Positions 1 through 5,299 of a stretch of DNA of 5,975 nt are shown here, piece by piece. Each line of letters starts with the position of its first letter. Within the stretch, counting starts at the first letter, position 1. This DNA is from Promethearchaeota archaeon (lineage in GTDB: Archaea > Asgardarchaeota > Lokiarchaeia > Sigyniarchaeales > SOKP01), in NCBI GenBank assembly GCA_030605895.1, contig JAUWHL010000255.1, positions 1 to 5,975 of the forward strand, written 5' to 3'. Made by a program: the position numbers and the translations under genes. The notes below the pieces were generated by a model that saw only the letters and a program-made list of their open reading frames with translations, was not told the origin of the DNA and ran no database searches.

Positions 1-1
1 A

Positions 2-427
2 ATTATAACCAATATTAAAAAGTTAGGAGAGAAGTCACTGATAAGAGATTATGATGATGAACAAGTTTATCAATATACAAATGGCATGATTATTAAACAA
101 CATGAATATTCTGCTATTGATGATATTTCCAGTACTGATGGGATATTTTGCATTTTCGATACACGCGGTAAAGGACAAATTGAATCAAATTGGAGAGATA
201 TTATTGTTAAAATTATAGAAAATGCAAAAGAAAATGTAGTAATTCTAATTGGAATTAAAGTATCTGAAAGTAGTAATTGGTCAGAGATAATTGAACAACT
301 AAATGTTGATGATCACCTTGATCATAAAGCAATTGACCTATTTTTCTTTAGAATTGGAACTGACTTTCGCTTAGATATATTTGATCAATTGAAAGTAATG
401 GTGTCTGCTATAAATGATAAATATTAA
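2..427 (+). CDS. Partial gene: degenerate Ras-like small GTPase (C-terminal part), tentative
   Basis: The reading frame is open from base 2, so the gene begins outside the window; 141 residues are visible. The in-frame ATG at 86 is probably internal, because the frame continues upstream without a stop. What is visible resembles the second half of a Ras-like fold: an EYSA segment like the one after the DxxG motif of Ras, then a hydrophobic strand ending in FD (DGIFCIFD), a helix, a second strand VVILIGIK where Ras has the NKxD strand, and a last strand and helix (FFFRIGTDF...) where Ras has its SAK motif. The nucleotide-binding residues are not kept: DxxG is absent, NKxD reads IKVS, and SAK reads RIG. 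If the family call is right, this is a pseudo-GTPase or a diverged regulator. Many Asgard genomes carry large small-GTPase families, which fits. The P-loop half is not visible, so the call stays tentative. The gene converges on the TPR gene. Confidence 0.45.
   Translation: MITNIKKLGEKSLIRDYDDEQVYQYTNGMIIKQHEYSAIDDISSTDGIFCIFDTRGKGQIESNWRDIIVKIIENAKENVVILIGIKVSESSNWSEIIEQLNVDDHLDHKAIDLFFFRIGTDFRLDIFDQLKVMVSAINDKY
402..423 (+). repeat. Direct repeat copy 1 (3' end of the GTPase-like gene)
   Basis: These 22 bases, covering the last codons of the GTPase-like gene (V-S-A-I-N-D-K-Y, just before the stop), recur exactly at 2524-2545. With two mismatches the match extends left to 394 (2516 in the other copy). 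The two copies bracket the TPR gene. A 22-nt exact match in 6 kb is very unlikely by chance, even in AT-rich DNA. Confidence 0.85.
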
Positions 428-452
428 CCATTAATCTTGACAAAATTCTGTG

Positions 453-482
453 GAAGCATATATTTCTAGAATAGGATGCTTC
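453..482. repeat. Inverted repeat between convergent genes, possible terminator hairpin
   Basis: GAAGCAT (453-459) and ATGCTTC (476-482) are perfect 7-bp inverted arms around a 16-nt loop. The element lies 26 nt after the stop of the GTPase-like gene and 86 nt beyond the stop of the convergent TPR gene. No T-run follows on the plus strand, so a terminator role is only possible. The rest of this short convergent spacer (428-567) shows nothing clear except a weak five-base A run at 544-548, which is a T run for the minus-strand gene. Confidence 0.4.
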
Positions 483-567
483 GCTTGGAAAAAAGGCATT
501 TCTAATTCATGAATAAAAAATACAGAATATACCTATCTTTTATAAAAACCTATTAATTATTTTATGA

Positions 568-2355
568 TTACTTCAATTTTTTATCTGATTTTTTAAGTTC
601 AATTTTCTCTTTATCTAGAAAAAAGGATTTCACAGGTTTTGAACGATCTATGGGAGTATTACACACCCAACAAACATTTTCTAAATCACTCAACGCTCGT
701 GCACAATTTTCACAATAAATCGCATCACATTTACAAATATAGGTAAAACCTAACGCTTCTCCTTTGCACACTAAGCAAACTTTTTTATCTTTATGGACTG
801 TAACCGTTTCTTCACTAATTTGAGTAGATACACTTAACCCTTTGCGGATTATACGTTTAATTTGATTGTTTAATTGGCTCAATTCTATACGTTCGCTTAT
901 AGGTGCTTTCATTTTTTTTAATCTTTTCCAGGTGTCTAATTGTTTTATCAATTCTTCATGCTCGTTTAAAATAGTTTCAGCTAACCTCCTAAGATCGTGT
1001 CTTTTAGCTATTTGATGAGCTTGAATTAAAAGTCGCCGAGTTTTTTTTATGTCAAAAGTAAGTAATGATATTCTGGCTTGTAATAGATAAGTTTCGCATA
1101 ATAAAATATAGGATTGGTTTTTTTCAGCGAAATCTAGCAGTTGATCAATATACGGTTGTATATCATCCAATATTTCTAGATCATTGGTTATACGGAGTTC
1201 GATTAAAAATAGATCACAGAGGTGTATTAAAGCACCGAGATTAAAATGAGTAGAAATCTGTTCTTCAATAATTTGTTTTAATAATTCTTCTGACTTTGCC
1301 CTATTGTGAGTTCGGGTACTAGTTTTTAGTACTAAAGCTAAACAATAGCGACAAGAAGCATTAGCAAAATCATTATTTACTTGGCTGTTGAATCTCTGGA
1401 ACTGCTCTAAATGATTCTTTGCTTGTGGGATATCACCCGTTTCAATAAGTGTTTCAATTAGGTTCATAAAAGCTATACTTATATACCAAGGATTTCCAAT
1501 TTTTTCTTGAACTTTCAAAACTTTCTTATAAATCTCTAAAGATTGCTCAATTTCACCCTGTTCGAGATATATATTAGAAATATTAGCTAAAGCTGCTGCT
1601 AGGAATTCATTATCATTCAGTTCCTCAAAGATTGATAAACTATCTTTATAATACTTAAGGGCACGATCAAGTAAACCTTTTTGAAAGTAAATGTTTCCAA
1701 AATTGATAAGATTCAGTGCTAAGGGAAAGCGAACGCTCTTCACATTAACTTCTTCTACGAGTGCTTGGCAACGTTCCGCAGCCTTTAAACCTAAGTCCAA
1801 ATCACCTTTATACCACGTATATACATTTCCTATATAACCAAGTGATTCAATGATTTCCTTCTTATTCCCAAGAGTCTCTCGCAATGTTAAGCTTTGCTTT
1901 ATGTGCTTCAATGTTTTATCTCCATCACCTTTGTAAAAAAAAATAATTGATTTTACAACTGCAAGTGACGCTTCTCTTTGCATAAGCTCATTTTGTGATA
2001 TTTGAGTTATACTCTTTAGTAATCTTTCCCCTTGCAAAATTATATCAAGAGCATCATCTAATTTTTGAAGTCTCACTAATGCATTACCCATAAGGATAAG
2101 CGCGTCAACAGAATAGATATCCAATCTCAATTCTTTACTCATTTGATAAGCTTTTTCTGCGAACTTAAAACCTTCTTCAAATTGGGATAAATTAATTAAA
2201 AGTGAACTCTTAAGGAGAAAACATGAAAGTTGATCATTATCATTAAGGTCATTCTTTTTCTCAAAAGTATTCACTTGTTCGAGAGCTTCTTTAAAATCCC
2301 CTTCATCTGCCATTTTTTCTGCTTGAATTAAATCTCTATGTTTCACTCTAGACAT
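568..2355 (-). CDS. TPR-repeat protein with C-terminal RING-like C4C4 zinc-binding module
   Basis: This 595-residue, probably cytosolic protein has no signal peptide or membrane segment. Residues ~10-475 are helical repeats of the tetratricopeptide type, clearest at ~212-245, 251-285 and 291-322, with the usual G/Y-A-P-like small-residue spacing (for example GNIYFQKGLLDRALKYY). TPRs bind protein partners. A basic linker (~476-526) leads to eight cysteines at 527, 530, 541, 543, 548, 551, 562 and 565. Their spacing, C-x2-C-x10-C-x-C-x4-C-x2-C-x10-C-x2-C, suits two cross-braced zinc ions as in RING or treble-clef fingers. The tail (~575-595) is Lys/Glu rich. The ATG at 2355 is the only upstream choice, because an in-frame TAA lies two codons before it; a GGGGG stretch 7 nt upstream may act as a ribosome site. 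The role is probably scaffold or adaptor. Ubiquitin-ligase activity is conceivable but not shown, and no E1, E2 or ubiquitin gene is nearby. Confidence 0.85.
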   Translation of the reverse strand: MSRVKHRDLIQAEKMADEGDFKEALEQVNTFEKKNDLNDNDQLSCFLLKSSLLINLSQFEEGFKFAEKAYQMSKELRLDIYSVDALILMGNALVRLQKLDDALDIILQGERLLKSITQISQNELMQREASLAVVKSIIFFYKGDGDKTLKHIKQSLTLRETLGNKKEIIESLGYIGNVYTWYKGDLDLGLKAAERCQALVEEVNVKSVRFPLALNLINFGNIYFQKGLLDRALKYYKDSLSIFEELNDNEFLAAALANISNIYLEQGEIEQSLEIYKKVLKVQEKIGNPWYISIAFMNLIETLIETGDIPQAKNHLEQFQRFNSQVNNDFANASCRYCLALVLKTSTRTHNRAKSEELLKQIIEEQISTHFNLGALIHLCDLFLIELRITNDLEILDDIQPYIDQLLDFAEKNQSYILLCETYLLQARISLLTFDIKKTRRLLIQAHQIAKRHDLRRLAETILNEHEELIKQLDTWKRLKKMKAPISERIELSQLNNQIKRIIRKGLSVSTQISEETVTVHKDKKVCLVCKGEALGFTYICKCDAIYCENCARALSDLENVCWVCNTPIDRSKPVKSFFLDKEKIELKKSDKKLK

Positions 2356-2444
2356 TATTTAGCCCCCATGATTATGAGTTTGATAAGCTTGAAAATCTGT
2401 ATAGATAAAAGTTAAATTAAATGGACTTGCTTAGCATGCATTTA

Positions 2445-2454
2445 TTTTTATATC
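2445..2454 (-). promoter_or_regulatory. Possible TATA box for the TPR gene
   Basis: On the minus strand this reads GATATAAAAA, about 90 nt before the TPR ATG. It would place transcription start roughly 65 nt before the gene. In a spacer this rich in A and T such boxes occur by chance, so the support is weak. Confidence 0.2.
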
Positions 2455-2523
2455 TAATTAAAATATTAAGATATTAGCTCTAATAAATTTAATGAAAGAA
2501 TAATTTGAAGTATTAACTAATGT

Positions 2524-2545
2524 TGTCTGCTATAAATGATAAATA
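2524..2545 (+). repeat. Direct repeat copy 2 (orphan 3' end of the GTPase-like gene)
   Basis: This is an exact 22-nt copy of 402-423. Read in the same frame it gives the same S-A-I-N-D-K-Y end, then Y-F-L-K-D and a stop. An in-frame TAA lies just upstream at 2514-2516, so it is not part of a longer gene now. It could be a decayed gene end or an attachment-site-like duplication. Confidence 0.85.
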
Positions 2546-2552
2546 CTATTTT

Positions 2553-2616
2553 TTGAAAGATTAACCAATTTATCTACTAAAATTGGTAATAGATATTTAT
2601 TTTCTAATCTTTTCAA
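2553..2616. repeat. Nested inverted repeat (two-stem structure)
   Basis: The outer arms TTGAAAGATTA (2553-2563) and TAATCTTTTCAA (2605-2616) pair with one bulged base. Immediately inside, ACCAATTT (2564-2571) and AAATTGGT (2580-2587) form a perfect 8-bp stem with an 8-nt loop. The left arms abut directly, while 17 nt stay unpaired on the right. The structure begins 7 nt after direct-repeat copy 2. It could be a terminator, a mobile-element end or a small structured RNA; nothing in the sequence decides. Confidence 0.55.
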
Positions 2617-2758
2617 GCTCATAATTCTAAAATTGAGAAAAATCTCAGATCTAATGCCTCAGAACAATATCTCTCGGCTTTCTTCTCAGACATCGCAATT
2701 TTGTCGATCGGATAAAATTATTAACCGAAACATACTCTAACAGAAATTTACCATAATC

Positions 2759-2766
2759 TTTATATA
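2759..2766 (+). promoter_or_regulatory. TATA box of the histone gene (probable)
   Basis: TTTATATA is a near-ideal archaeal TATA element, followed by further TTTATA. Transcription would start near 2787-2792, giving a leader of about 105 nt before the histone ATG. A second, weaker candidate (TTTAAAAA, 2808-2815) would shorten the leader to about 60 nt. Both leaders contain the hairpin at 2842-2858. Confidence 0.45.
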
Positions 2767-2841
2767 TTTATATTAAGTATTATTAGTTAAAGAAGTTTAA
2801 AGTTAAATTTAAAAACTTCATAAAAAAATATTGGTTGATAA

Positions 2842-2858
2842 TCCTCAAAAATTGAGGA
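2842..2858 (+). promoter_or_regulatory. Hairpin in the histone leader
   Basis: TCCTCAA (2842-2848) and TTGAGGA (2852-2858) form a perfect 7-bp stem with a 3-nt loop, 38 nt before the histone ATG. The left arm (TCCTC) can also pair with GAGGA at 2883-2887, which includes the histone Shine-Dalgarno site. The two pairings exclude each other. A translational control role is inferred, not shown. Confidence 0.4.
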
Positions 2859-2881
2859 GATTACCGAAACAATTAAAAAGT

Positions 2882-2886
2882 GGAGG
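2882..2886 (+). promoter_or_regulatory. Shine-Dalgarno site of the histone gene
   Basis: GGAGG ends 10 nt before the ATG at 2897 and decides that start. The frame is open further upstream to a TTG at 2831, but no comparable ribosome site precedes that codon. Confidence 0.7.
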
Positions 2887-2896
2887 AATAAAAAAA

Positions 2897-3109
2897 ATGG
2901 CAAAAAAAGTCTTCGCGTGGTCTCCTGTACGTAAATTAATGAAAGATAATGGTGCAGAGATGGTTGCTCGAGATGCAGTTGATGCGCTTATCGATTATTT
3001 AGAAAAGCTAGCTAAAGGAATGACAAATAAAGCTCTTGAGATGACACGCCACGCTGGTAGGAAGAAATTAACTCTTGGAGATATGGATTTGGCTATGACA
3101 ATAGTCTAA
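2897..3109 (+). CDS. Archaeal histone (single histone fold, 70 aa)
   Basis: The product is a DNA-wrapping chromatin protein that dimerises and stacks along DNA. Its length (70 aa) matches classic archaeal histones such as HMfB (69 aa), and it aligns almost without gaps: S-P-V-R-K-L (9-14), K-D-N-G-A-E-M-V at 16-23, the long central helix (~26-52), then R-H-A-G-R-K-K (51-57) and D62-M-D-L-A at the last helix. R55 and D62 fit the conserved R-D clamp that orders the second DNA-binding loop, and H52 fits the dimer-dimer interface histidine. There is no C-terminal tail. The ATG is chosen because GGAGG lies 10 nt upstream and the product then begins at the usual place. A TTG at 2831 in the same frame would add a basic 22-residue N-terminal tail; this is less likely. 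The gene appears to be monocistronic, with its own TATA-like box and a terminator, and the GNAT array follows downstream. Confidence 0.95.
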   Translation: MAKKVFAWSPVRKLMKDNGAEMVARDAVDALIDYLEKLAKGMTNKALEMTRHAGRKKLTLGDMDLAMTIV

Positions 3110-3112
3110 TTT

Positions 3113-3152
3113 GTATTATTAATATTTAATTATAATACCTCTTTTTTTTTTT
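3113..3152 (+). terminator. Histone gene terminator (hairpin plus T-run)
   Basis: GTATTA (3113-3118) and TAATAC (3133-3138) pair, with a weak inner TTAA/TTAA stem. An uninterrupted run of 11 T follows at 3142-3152. T-runs are the main signal of archaeal intrinsic termination. It starts directly after the histone stop and separates this gene from the acetyltransferase array. Confidence 0.65.
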
Positions 3153-3154
3153 AC

Positions 3155-3174
3155 TTTATTCAAATTTATTCAAA
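3155..3174 (+). repeat. Short tandem repeat (2 x 10 nt)
   Basis: TTTATTCAAA occurs twice head to tail, just after the T-run. It may be slippage in AT-rich spacer DNA; no function is visible. Confidence 0.5.
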
Positions 3175-3200
3175 ACGTAATTAAAACCTAATTTTATTTT

Positions 3201-3229
3201 TAGAAATAAATTATTTAATTTCATTTCTA
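3201..3229. repeat. Long AT hairpin in the histone-GNAT spacer
   Basis: TAGAAATAAATT (3201-3212) pairs with 3217-3229 over 12 bp, with one bulged C (3222) and a four-base loop. No T-run follows on either strand, so it is not a typical terminator. The rest of the 3110-3429 spacer holds only the histone terminator, the 10-nt tandem repeat and the GNAT promoter; I see no gene in it. Confidence 0.5.
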
Positions 3230-3361
3230 CTACTCTAATTCTCATTTAAAGTTAACAAAAAGTTCCGTCTAGATACTCACCTTATTTACTCGATTAAAGA
3301 GTGAATATCTCTAAAGATTTCAACATTGTTTTGAAAGTAATCCAAAATACTCCTACAATTT

Positions 3362-3376
3362 GCGAAATTTAATATA
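3362..3376 (+). promoter_or_regulatory. BRE/TATA promoter of the GNAT array
   Basis: GCGAAA (3362-3367) followed directly by TTTAATATA (3368-3376) looks like an archaeal BRE plus TATA box. Start of transcription is expected near 3395-3402, which gives a leader of about 30 nt to the ATG at 3430. It also argues against the in-frame ATG at 3379, which would lie upstream of the transcript start. Confidence 0.5.
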
Positions 3377-3429
3377 AGATGACCTATTTAAACTATTATA
3401 GCAAAACCAAATATATCGTTGTTATAAAA

Positions 3430-3996
3430 ATGTCTGAAGTTAAAGAAGATAAAGTTTTTCCGTTTATAGAGGGAGAAAATGTTTCTCTTTGCCCATTAAA
3501 TATGGATCACATTAATCTATATACTAAATGGAAGAATGATCCGCAAGTTCGTAAATATGATTGGAATAAATTTCCTCAAACCATTGAAGAAGTAAAAAAA
3601 TCATTTGAACCTAAAAAACAAGACGTAAAAGTAGAACTCTTTTTCGAAATATGGCATAATAATGATAAGAAACCTATAGGATTCATAGGACTACCTCATA
3701 TTCAATGGTTTACACGTAGTGCATATATATTTTATCTTGTTGGAGATACTAATTATTGGGGACAAAATATTGCAACAGAGGCAGGAAAATTAGTAGTTAA
3801 TTATTGTTTTAGTGAACTTAATCTACATAAAATAACCGCTCGAACTGTTTCTCCAAATTTGGCCTCTAGACGAGTAGCGGAAAAAATTGGATTTACACAT
3901 GAGATAACTGTTAAAAAAGAAATATACCTTAATGGTGAACACATAGATATTTTAGAGTATGCTATTTTTAAAGAAGATTGGATGAAATCTCAATAA
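3430..3996 (+). CDS. GNAT acetyltransferase, RimJ/RimL-like (array member 1)
   Basis: This 188-residue enzyme has one GNAT domain of the Acetyltransf_3 type, expected to move acetyl from acetyl-CoA to an amine (protein N-terminus, lysine or small amine). Visible landmarks in order: strand 1 (ENVSLCPL, 16-23); helix with W34 and N-D-P-Q-V-R-K-Y (36-43); E-I-W-H (73-76) and K-P-I-G (81-84); CoA loop W-G-Q-N-I-A-T-E-A (110-118), where the family usually has G-x-G; N-L-H-K-I (131-135); N143-x-x-S146 followed by AEKIGF (150-155); and the end strand A-I-F-K-E-D-W. I chose the ATG at 3430 because it matches the N-termini of the paralogs and because a TATA-like box overlaps the earlier ATG at 3379. 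No clear ribosome site precedes it, which suits a first gene with a short leader. The substrate is unknown. The nearest visible relative in the array is member 4. Confidence 0.85.
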   Translation: MSEVKEDKVFPFIEGENVSLCPLNMDHINLYTKWKNDPQVRKYDWNKFPQTIEEVKKSFEPKKQDVKVELFFEIWHNNDKKPIGFIGLPHIQWFTRSAYIFYLVGDTNYWGQNIATEAGKLVVNYCFSELNLHKITARTVSPNLASRRVAEKIGFTHEITVKKEIYLNGEHIDILEYAIFKEDWMKSQ

Positions 3997-4025
3997 CCAT
4001 CAATAAAAAATTTATTTTTATGAAC

Positions 4026-4030
4026 GAGGT
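4026..4030 (+). promoter_or_regulatory. Shine-Dalgarno site of GNAT member 2
   Basis: GAGGT lies 7 nt before the ATG at 4038. It supports that start over the in-frame ATGs at 3978, which lies inside the previous gene, and 4020, which lies before the ribosome site. Confidence 0.65.
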
Positions 4031-4037
4031 TAATAAA

Positions 4038-4637
4038 ATGGCAGAAAAAGAAAAATCTACTGATGAAGATATTCCAGAAGTCTTTCCTTTTATTAGAGGT
4101 AAAACAATTGATCTATGTTCACGGAATTCCAAATATGCAAAATTGTATGTTAAATGGAAGAATAGTCCTAAAGTTCGAAAATATTCTCGAAATGTAGTAC
4201 CAAGATCTCTAGAGCAAGAAAAAAAAAAATTTGAGAGGAGAGGTGAAAGGTTTAAAGATACCATATCCTTAGATATCTGGCATAAGAAAGATAAAAAACC
4301 AATAGGTGAGTGTGGGTTAGGATGGATTAATTGGGTCAATGGATGGGCAAATGCTTTTCTTTCTATTGGAGAGCCAGAGTATTGGAATAAAAATATCGCA
4401 ACTGAAGCTACTGAATTGCTTGTGGAATACGCTTTCAATGAATTGAATCTTAATAAATTACAAGGTGGAGCTGCCGTTGAAAATATAGGTTCATGGACAG
4501 TTGCTAAGAAAATTGGATTTAAACTTGAAGGAATACGAAAAGATACGATGTATATTGATGGAAAATATATAGATTCCAAAACACAGTGCTTGTTAAAAGA
4601 TGATTGGTTAAAATCTAGAAAAGTAGAAAATAGGTAA
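4038..4637 (+). CDS. GNAT acetyltransferase, RimJ/RimL-like (array member 2)
   Basis: The protein has 199 residues and a single Acetyltransf_3-type GNAT domain. Landmarks: an acidic and basic N-terminal tail (1-13), strand 1 (TIDLCS, 23-28), W40 and V-R-K-Y-S-R-N (46-52), the D-I-W-H-K-K block (79-84) and K-P-I-G (87-90). The CoA loop is W-N-K-N-I-A-T-E-A (116-124), so both glycines of the usual G-x-G are asparagine. It then has N149-x-x-S152 and AKKIGF (156-161). It is closest to member 3: over residues 81-166 I count 19 differences in 86. The start at 4038 follows from GAGGT 7 nt upstream and from the paralog N-termini. The gene lies 41 nt after member 1 on the same strand, so cotranscription is likely. 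The acceptor is unknown. Loss of the loop glycines may weaken or alter CoA binding, but the rest of the domain looks intact. Confidence 0.85.
   Translation: MAEKEKSTDEDIPEVFPFIRGKTIDLCSRNSKYAKLYVKWKNSPKVRKYSRNVVPRSLEQEKKKFERRGERFKDTISLDIWHKKDKKPIGECGLGWINWVNGWANAFLSIGEPEYWNKNIATEATELLVEYAFNELNLNKLQGGAAVENIGSWTVAKKIGFKLEGIRKDTMYIDGKYIDSKTQCLLKDDWLKSRKVENR
4293..4353 (+). repeat. Near-identical block in GNAT members 2 and 3 (copy 1)
   Basis: This block matches 4896-4956 in member 3 at 58 of 61 bases, with synonymous positions also conserved. The flanking coding sequence of the two genes is visibly more diverged. It covers K-P-I-G through the W-V-N-G-W-A-N segment. Confidence 0.7.
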
Positions 4638-4650
4638 AACAAATTTTATT

Positions 4651-4655
4651 GAGGT
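4651..4655 (+). promoter_or_regulatory. Shine-Dalgarno-like site of GNAT member 3
   Basis: GAGGT lies 12 nt before the ATG at 4668, a slightly long distance. The GAGGTTAA context is shared with the site before member 2, which suggests the ribosome site was copied together with the gene. Confidence 0.5.
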
Positions 4656-4667
4656 TAAATTAATCAG

Positions 4668-5231
4668 ATGGAAGAAAAAGAAGTTTCTATCTTCATTGAT
4701 GGAGAAAATATATGTTTATTGCCTCAGAGTTCAGACCACATCGATTTATATGTGAAATGGTTAAACGATCCAAAAGTACGTAAGTATTCTAGAAATTTTA
4801 TTCCTGTAAGAGTGGAAAATGTGAAAAAATGGTTTGAACCTCGCGAACGAGGAATACCTAATTTTATAGGATTTGAAATCTGGCATAAAAAAGAAAAAAA
4901 ACCAATAGGTCAGTGTGGGTTAGGATTGATTAATTGGGTCAATGGATGGGCTAATGTAGGACTTACAATCGGAGAACCAGATTATTGGAATAAAAATATT
5001 GCTACTGAAGCTACAGAATTAATACTTGAATATGCTTTTAATGAGTTGAACCTGCATAAATTACATGGAGGCGTTATCGTTGATAATATTGGCTCATGGA
5101 ATATCGCAGAAAAAACGGGATTTATTCTGGAGGGAATTCAAAAGCATGAGTCTTTTGTAGATGGAGAATTTCGTGATTTAAAAAAATACCGCATATTAAA
5201 GGAAGATTGGTTAGAAAGAAAAAAAGAATAA
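4668..5231 (+). CDS. GNAT acetyltransferase, RimJ/RimL-like (array member 3)
   Basis: At 187 residues this is the shortest complete member, because its N-terminal tail is only about six residues. Strand 1 (NICLLP, 14-19), W31 and N-D-P-K-V-R-K-Y-S-R-N (33-43), E-I-W-H-K-K (70-75), K-P-I-G (78-81), CoA loop W-N-K-N-I-A-T-E-A (107-115), N-L-H-K-L (128-132) and N140-x-x-S143 follow the family order. As in member 2 the loop is N-x-N instead of G-x-G, so this change predates their duplication. The acceptor-side strand G-L-G-L-I-N-W is also shared with member 2. A 61-nt stretch (4896-4956) is almost identical to member 2. It lies 30 nt after member 2, probably in the same transcript. The substrate cannot be told from sequence. 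Confidence 0.85.
   Translation: MEEKEVSIFIDGENICLLPQSSDHIDLYVKWLNDPKVRKYSRNFIPVRVENVKKWFEPRERGIPNFIGFEIWHKKEKKPIGQCGLGLINWVNGWANVGLTIGEPDYWNKNIATEATELILEYAFNELNLHKLHGGVIVDNIGSWNIAEKTGFILEGIQKHESFVDGEFRDLKKYRILKEDWLERKKE
4896..4956 (+). repeat. Near-identical block in GNAT members 2 and 3 (copy 2)
   Basis: This is the partner of 4293-4353, offset by exactly 603 bases, with 3 mismatches in 61 bases. Confidence 0.7.
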
Positions 5232-5246
5232 AACAATATTTGGGTG

Positions 5247-5254
5247 TTTATATT
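5247..5254 (+). promoter_or_regulatory. Possible internal TATA box before GNAT member 4
   Basis: TTTATATT lies in the widest array spacer (68 nt) and would start transcription about 25 nt before the ATG at 5300. Member 4 also lacks a ribosome site, as does member 1, which has its own promoter. The support is weak. Confidence 0.25.
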
Positions 5255-5299
5255 ATTAATTTCAATCAAATATGAAAATAAATAAGAATTTGTAAAGAA

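Larger units (their letters stand above)
2356..2896. other. 540-base spacer between divergent TPR and histone genes
   Basis: No convincing gene lies here. From left to right it holds a weak TATA-like box for the TPR gene (2445-2454, minus), a second copy of the 22-nt repeat (2524-2545), a nested inverted repeat (2553-2616), a small hairpin (TGAGA/TCTCA, 2634-2647), a less AT-rich patch (about 2641-2720), then a TATA-like box (2759-2766) and a structured leader for the histone gene. The patch is open on both strands only as very short ORFs (24 and 30 codons minus strand; 27 codons plus strand from 2654). Confidence 0.6.

Noticed and set aside
2641..2700. C/D-box guide RNA on the minus strand
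   Set aside because: Several CTGA motifs could serve as box D, but I find no box C (RTGATGA) at a suitable distance.
2654..2740. 27-codon plus-strand ORF
   Set aside because: It has no ribosome site and no recognisable product, and ORFs of this size are expected by chance; the opposite strand is open too.
3379..3429. ATG at 3379 as the start of GNAT member 1
   Set aside because: It adds 17 residues absent in the paralogs, and a BRE/TATA-like element lies immediately before it, so the codon is probably not in the transcript.
3978..4037. ATGs at 3978 and 4020 as starts of GNAT member 2
   Set aside because: The first lies inside member 1, and both precede the GAGGT site that suits the ATG at 4038.
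3968..4642. Long minus-strand open frame opposite GNAT member 2
   Set aside because: It is antisense to a clear GNAT gene, its translation is of low complexity with many Ser, Phe and Leu residues, and it matches no family. It is a shadow of the real gene.
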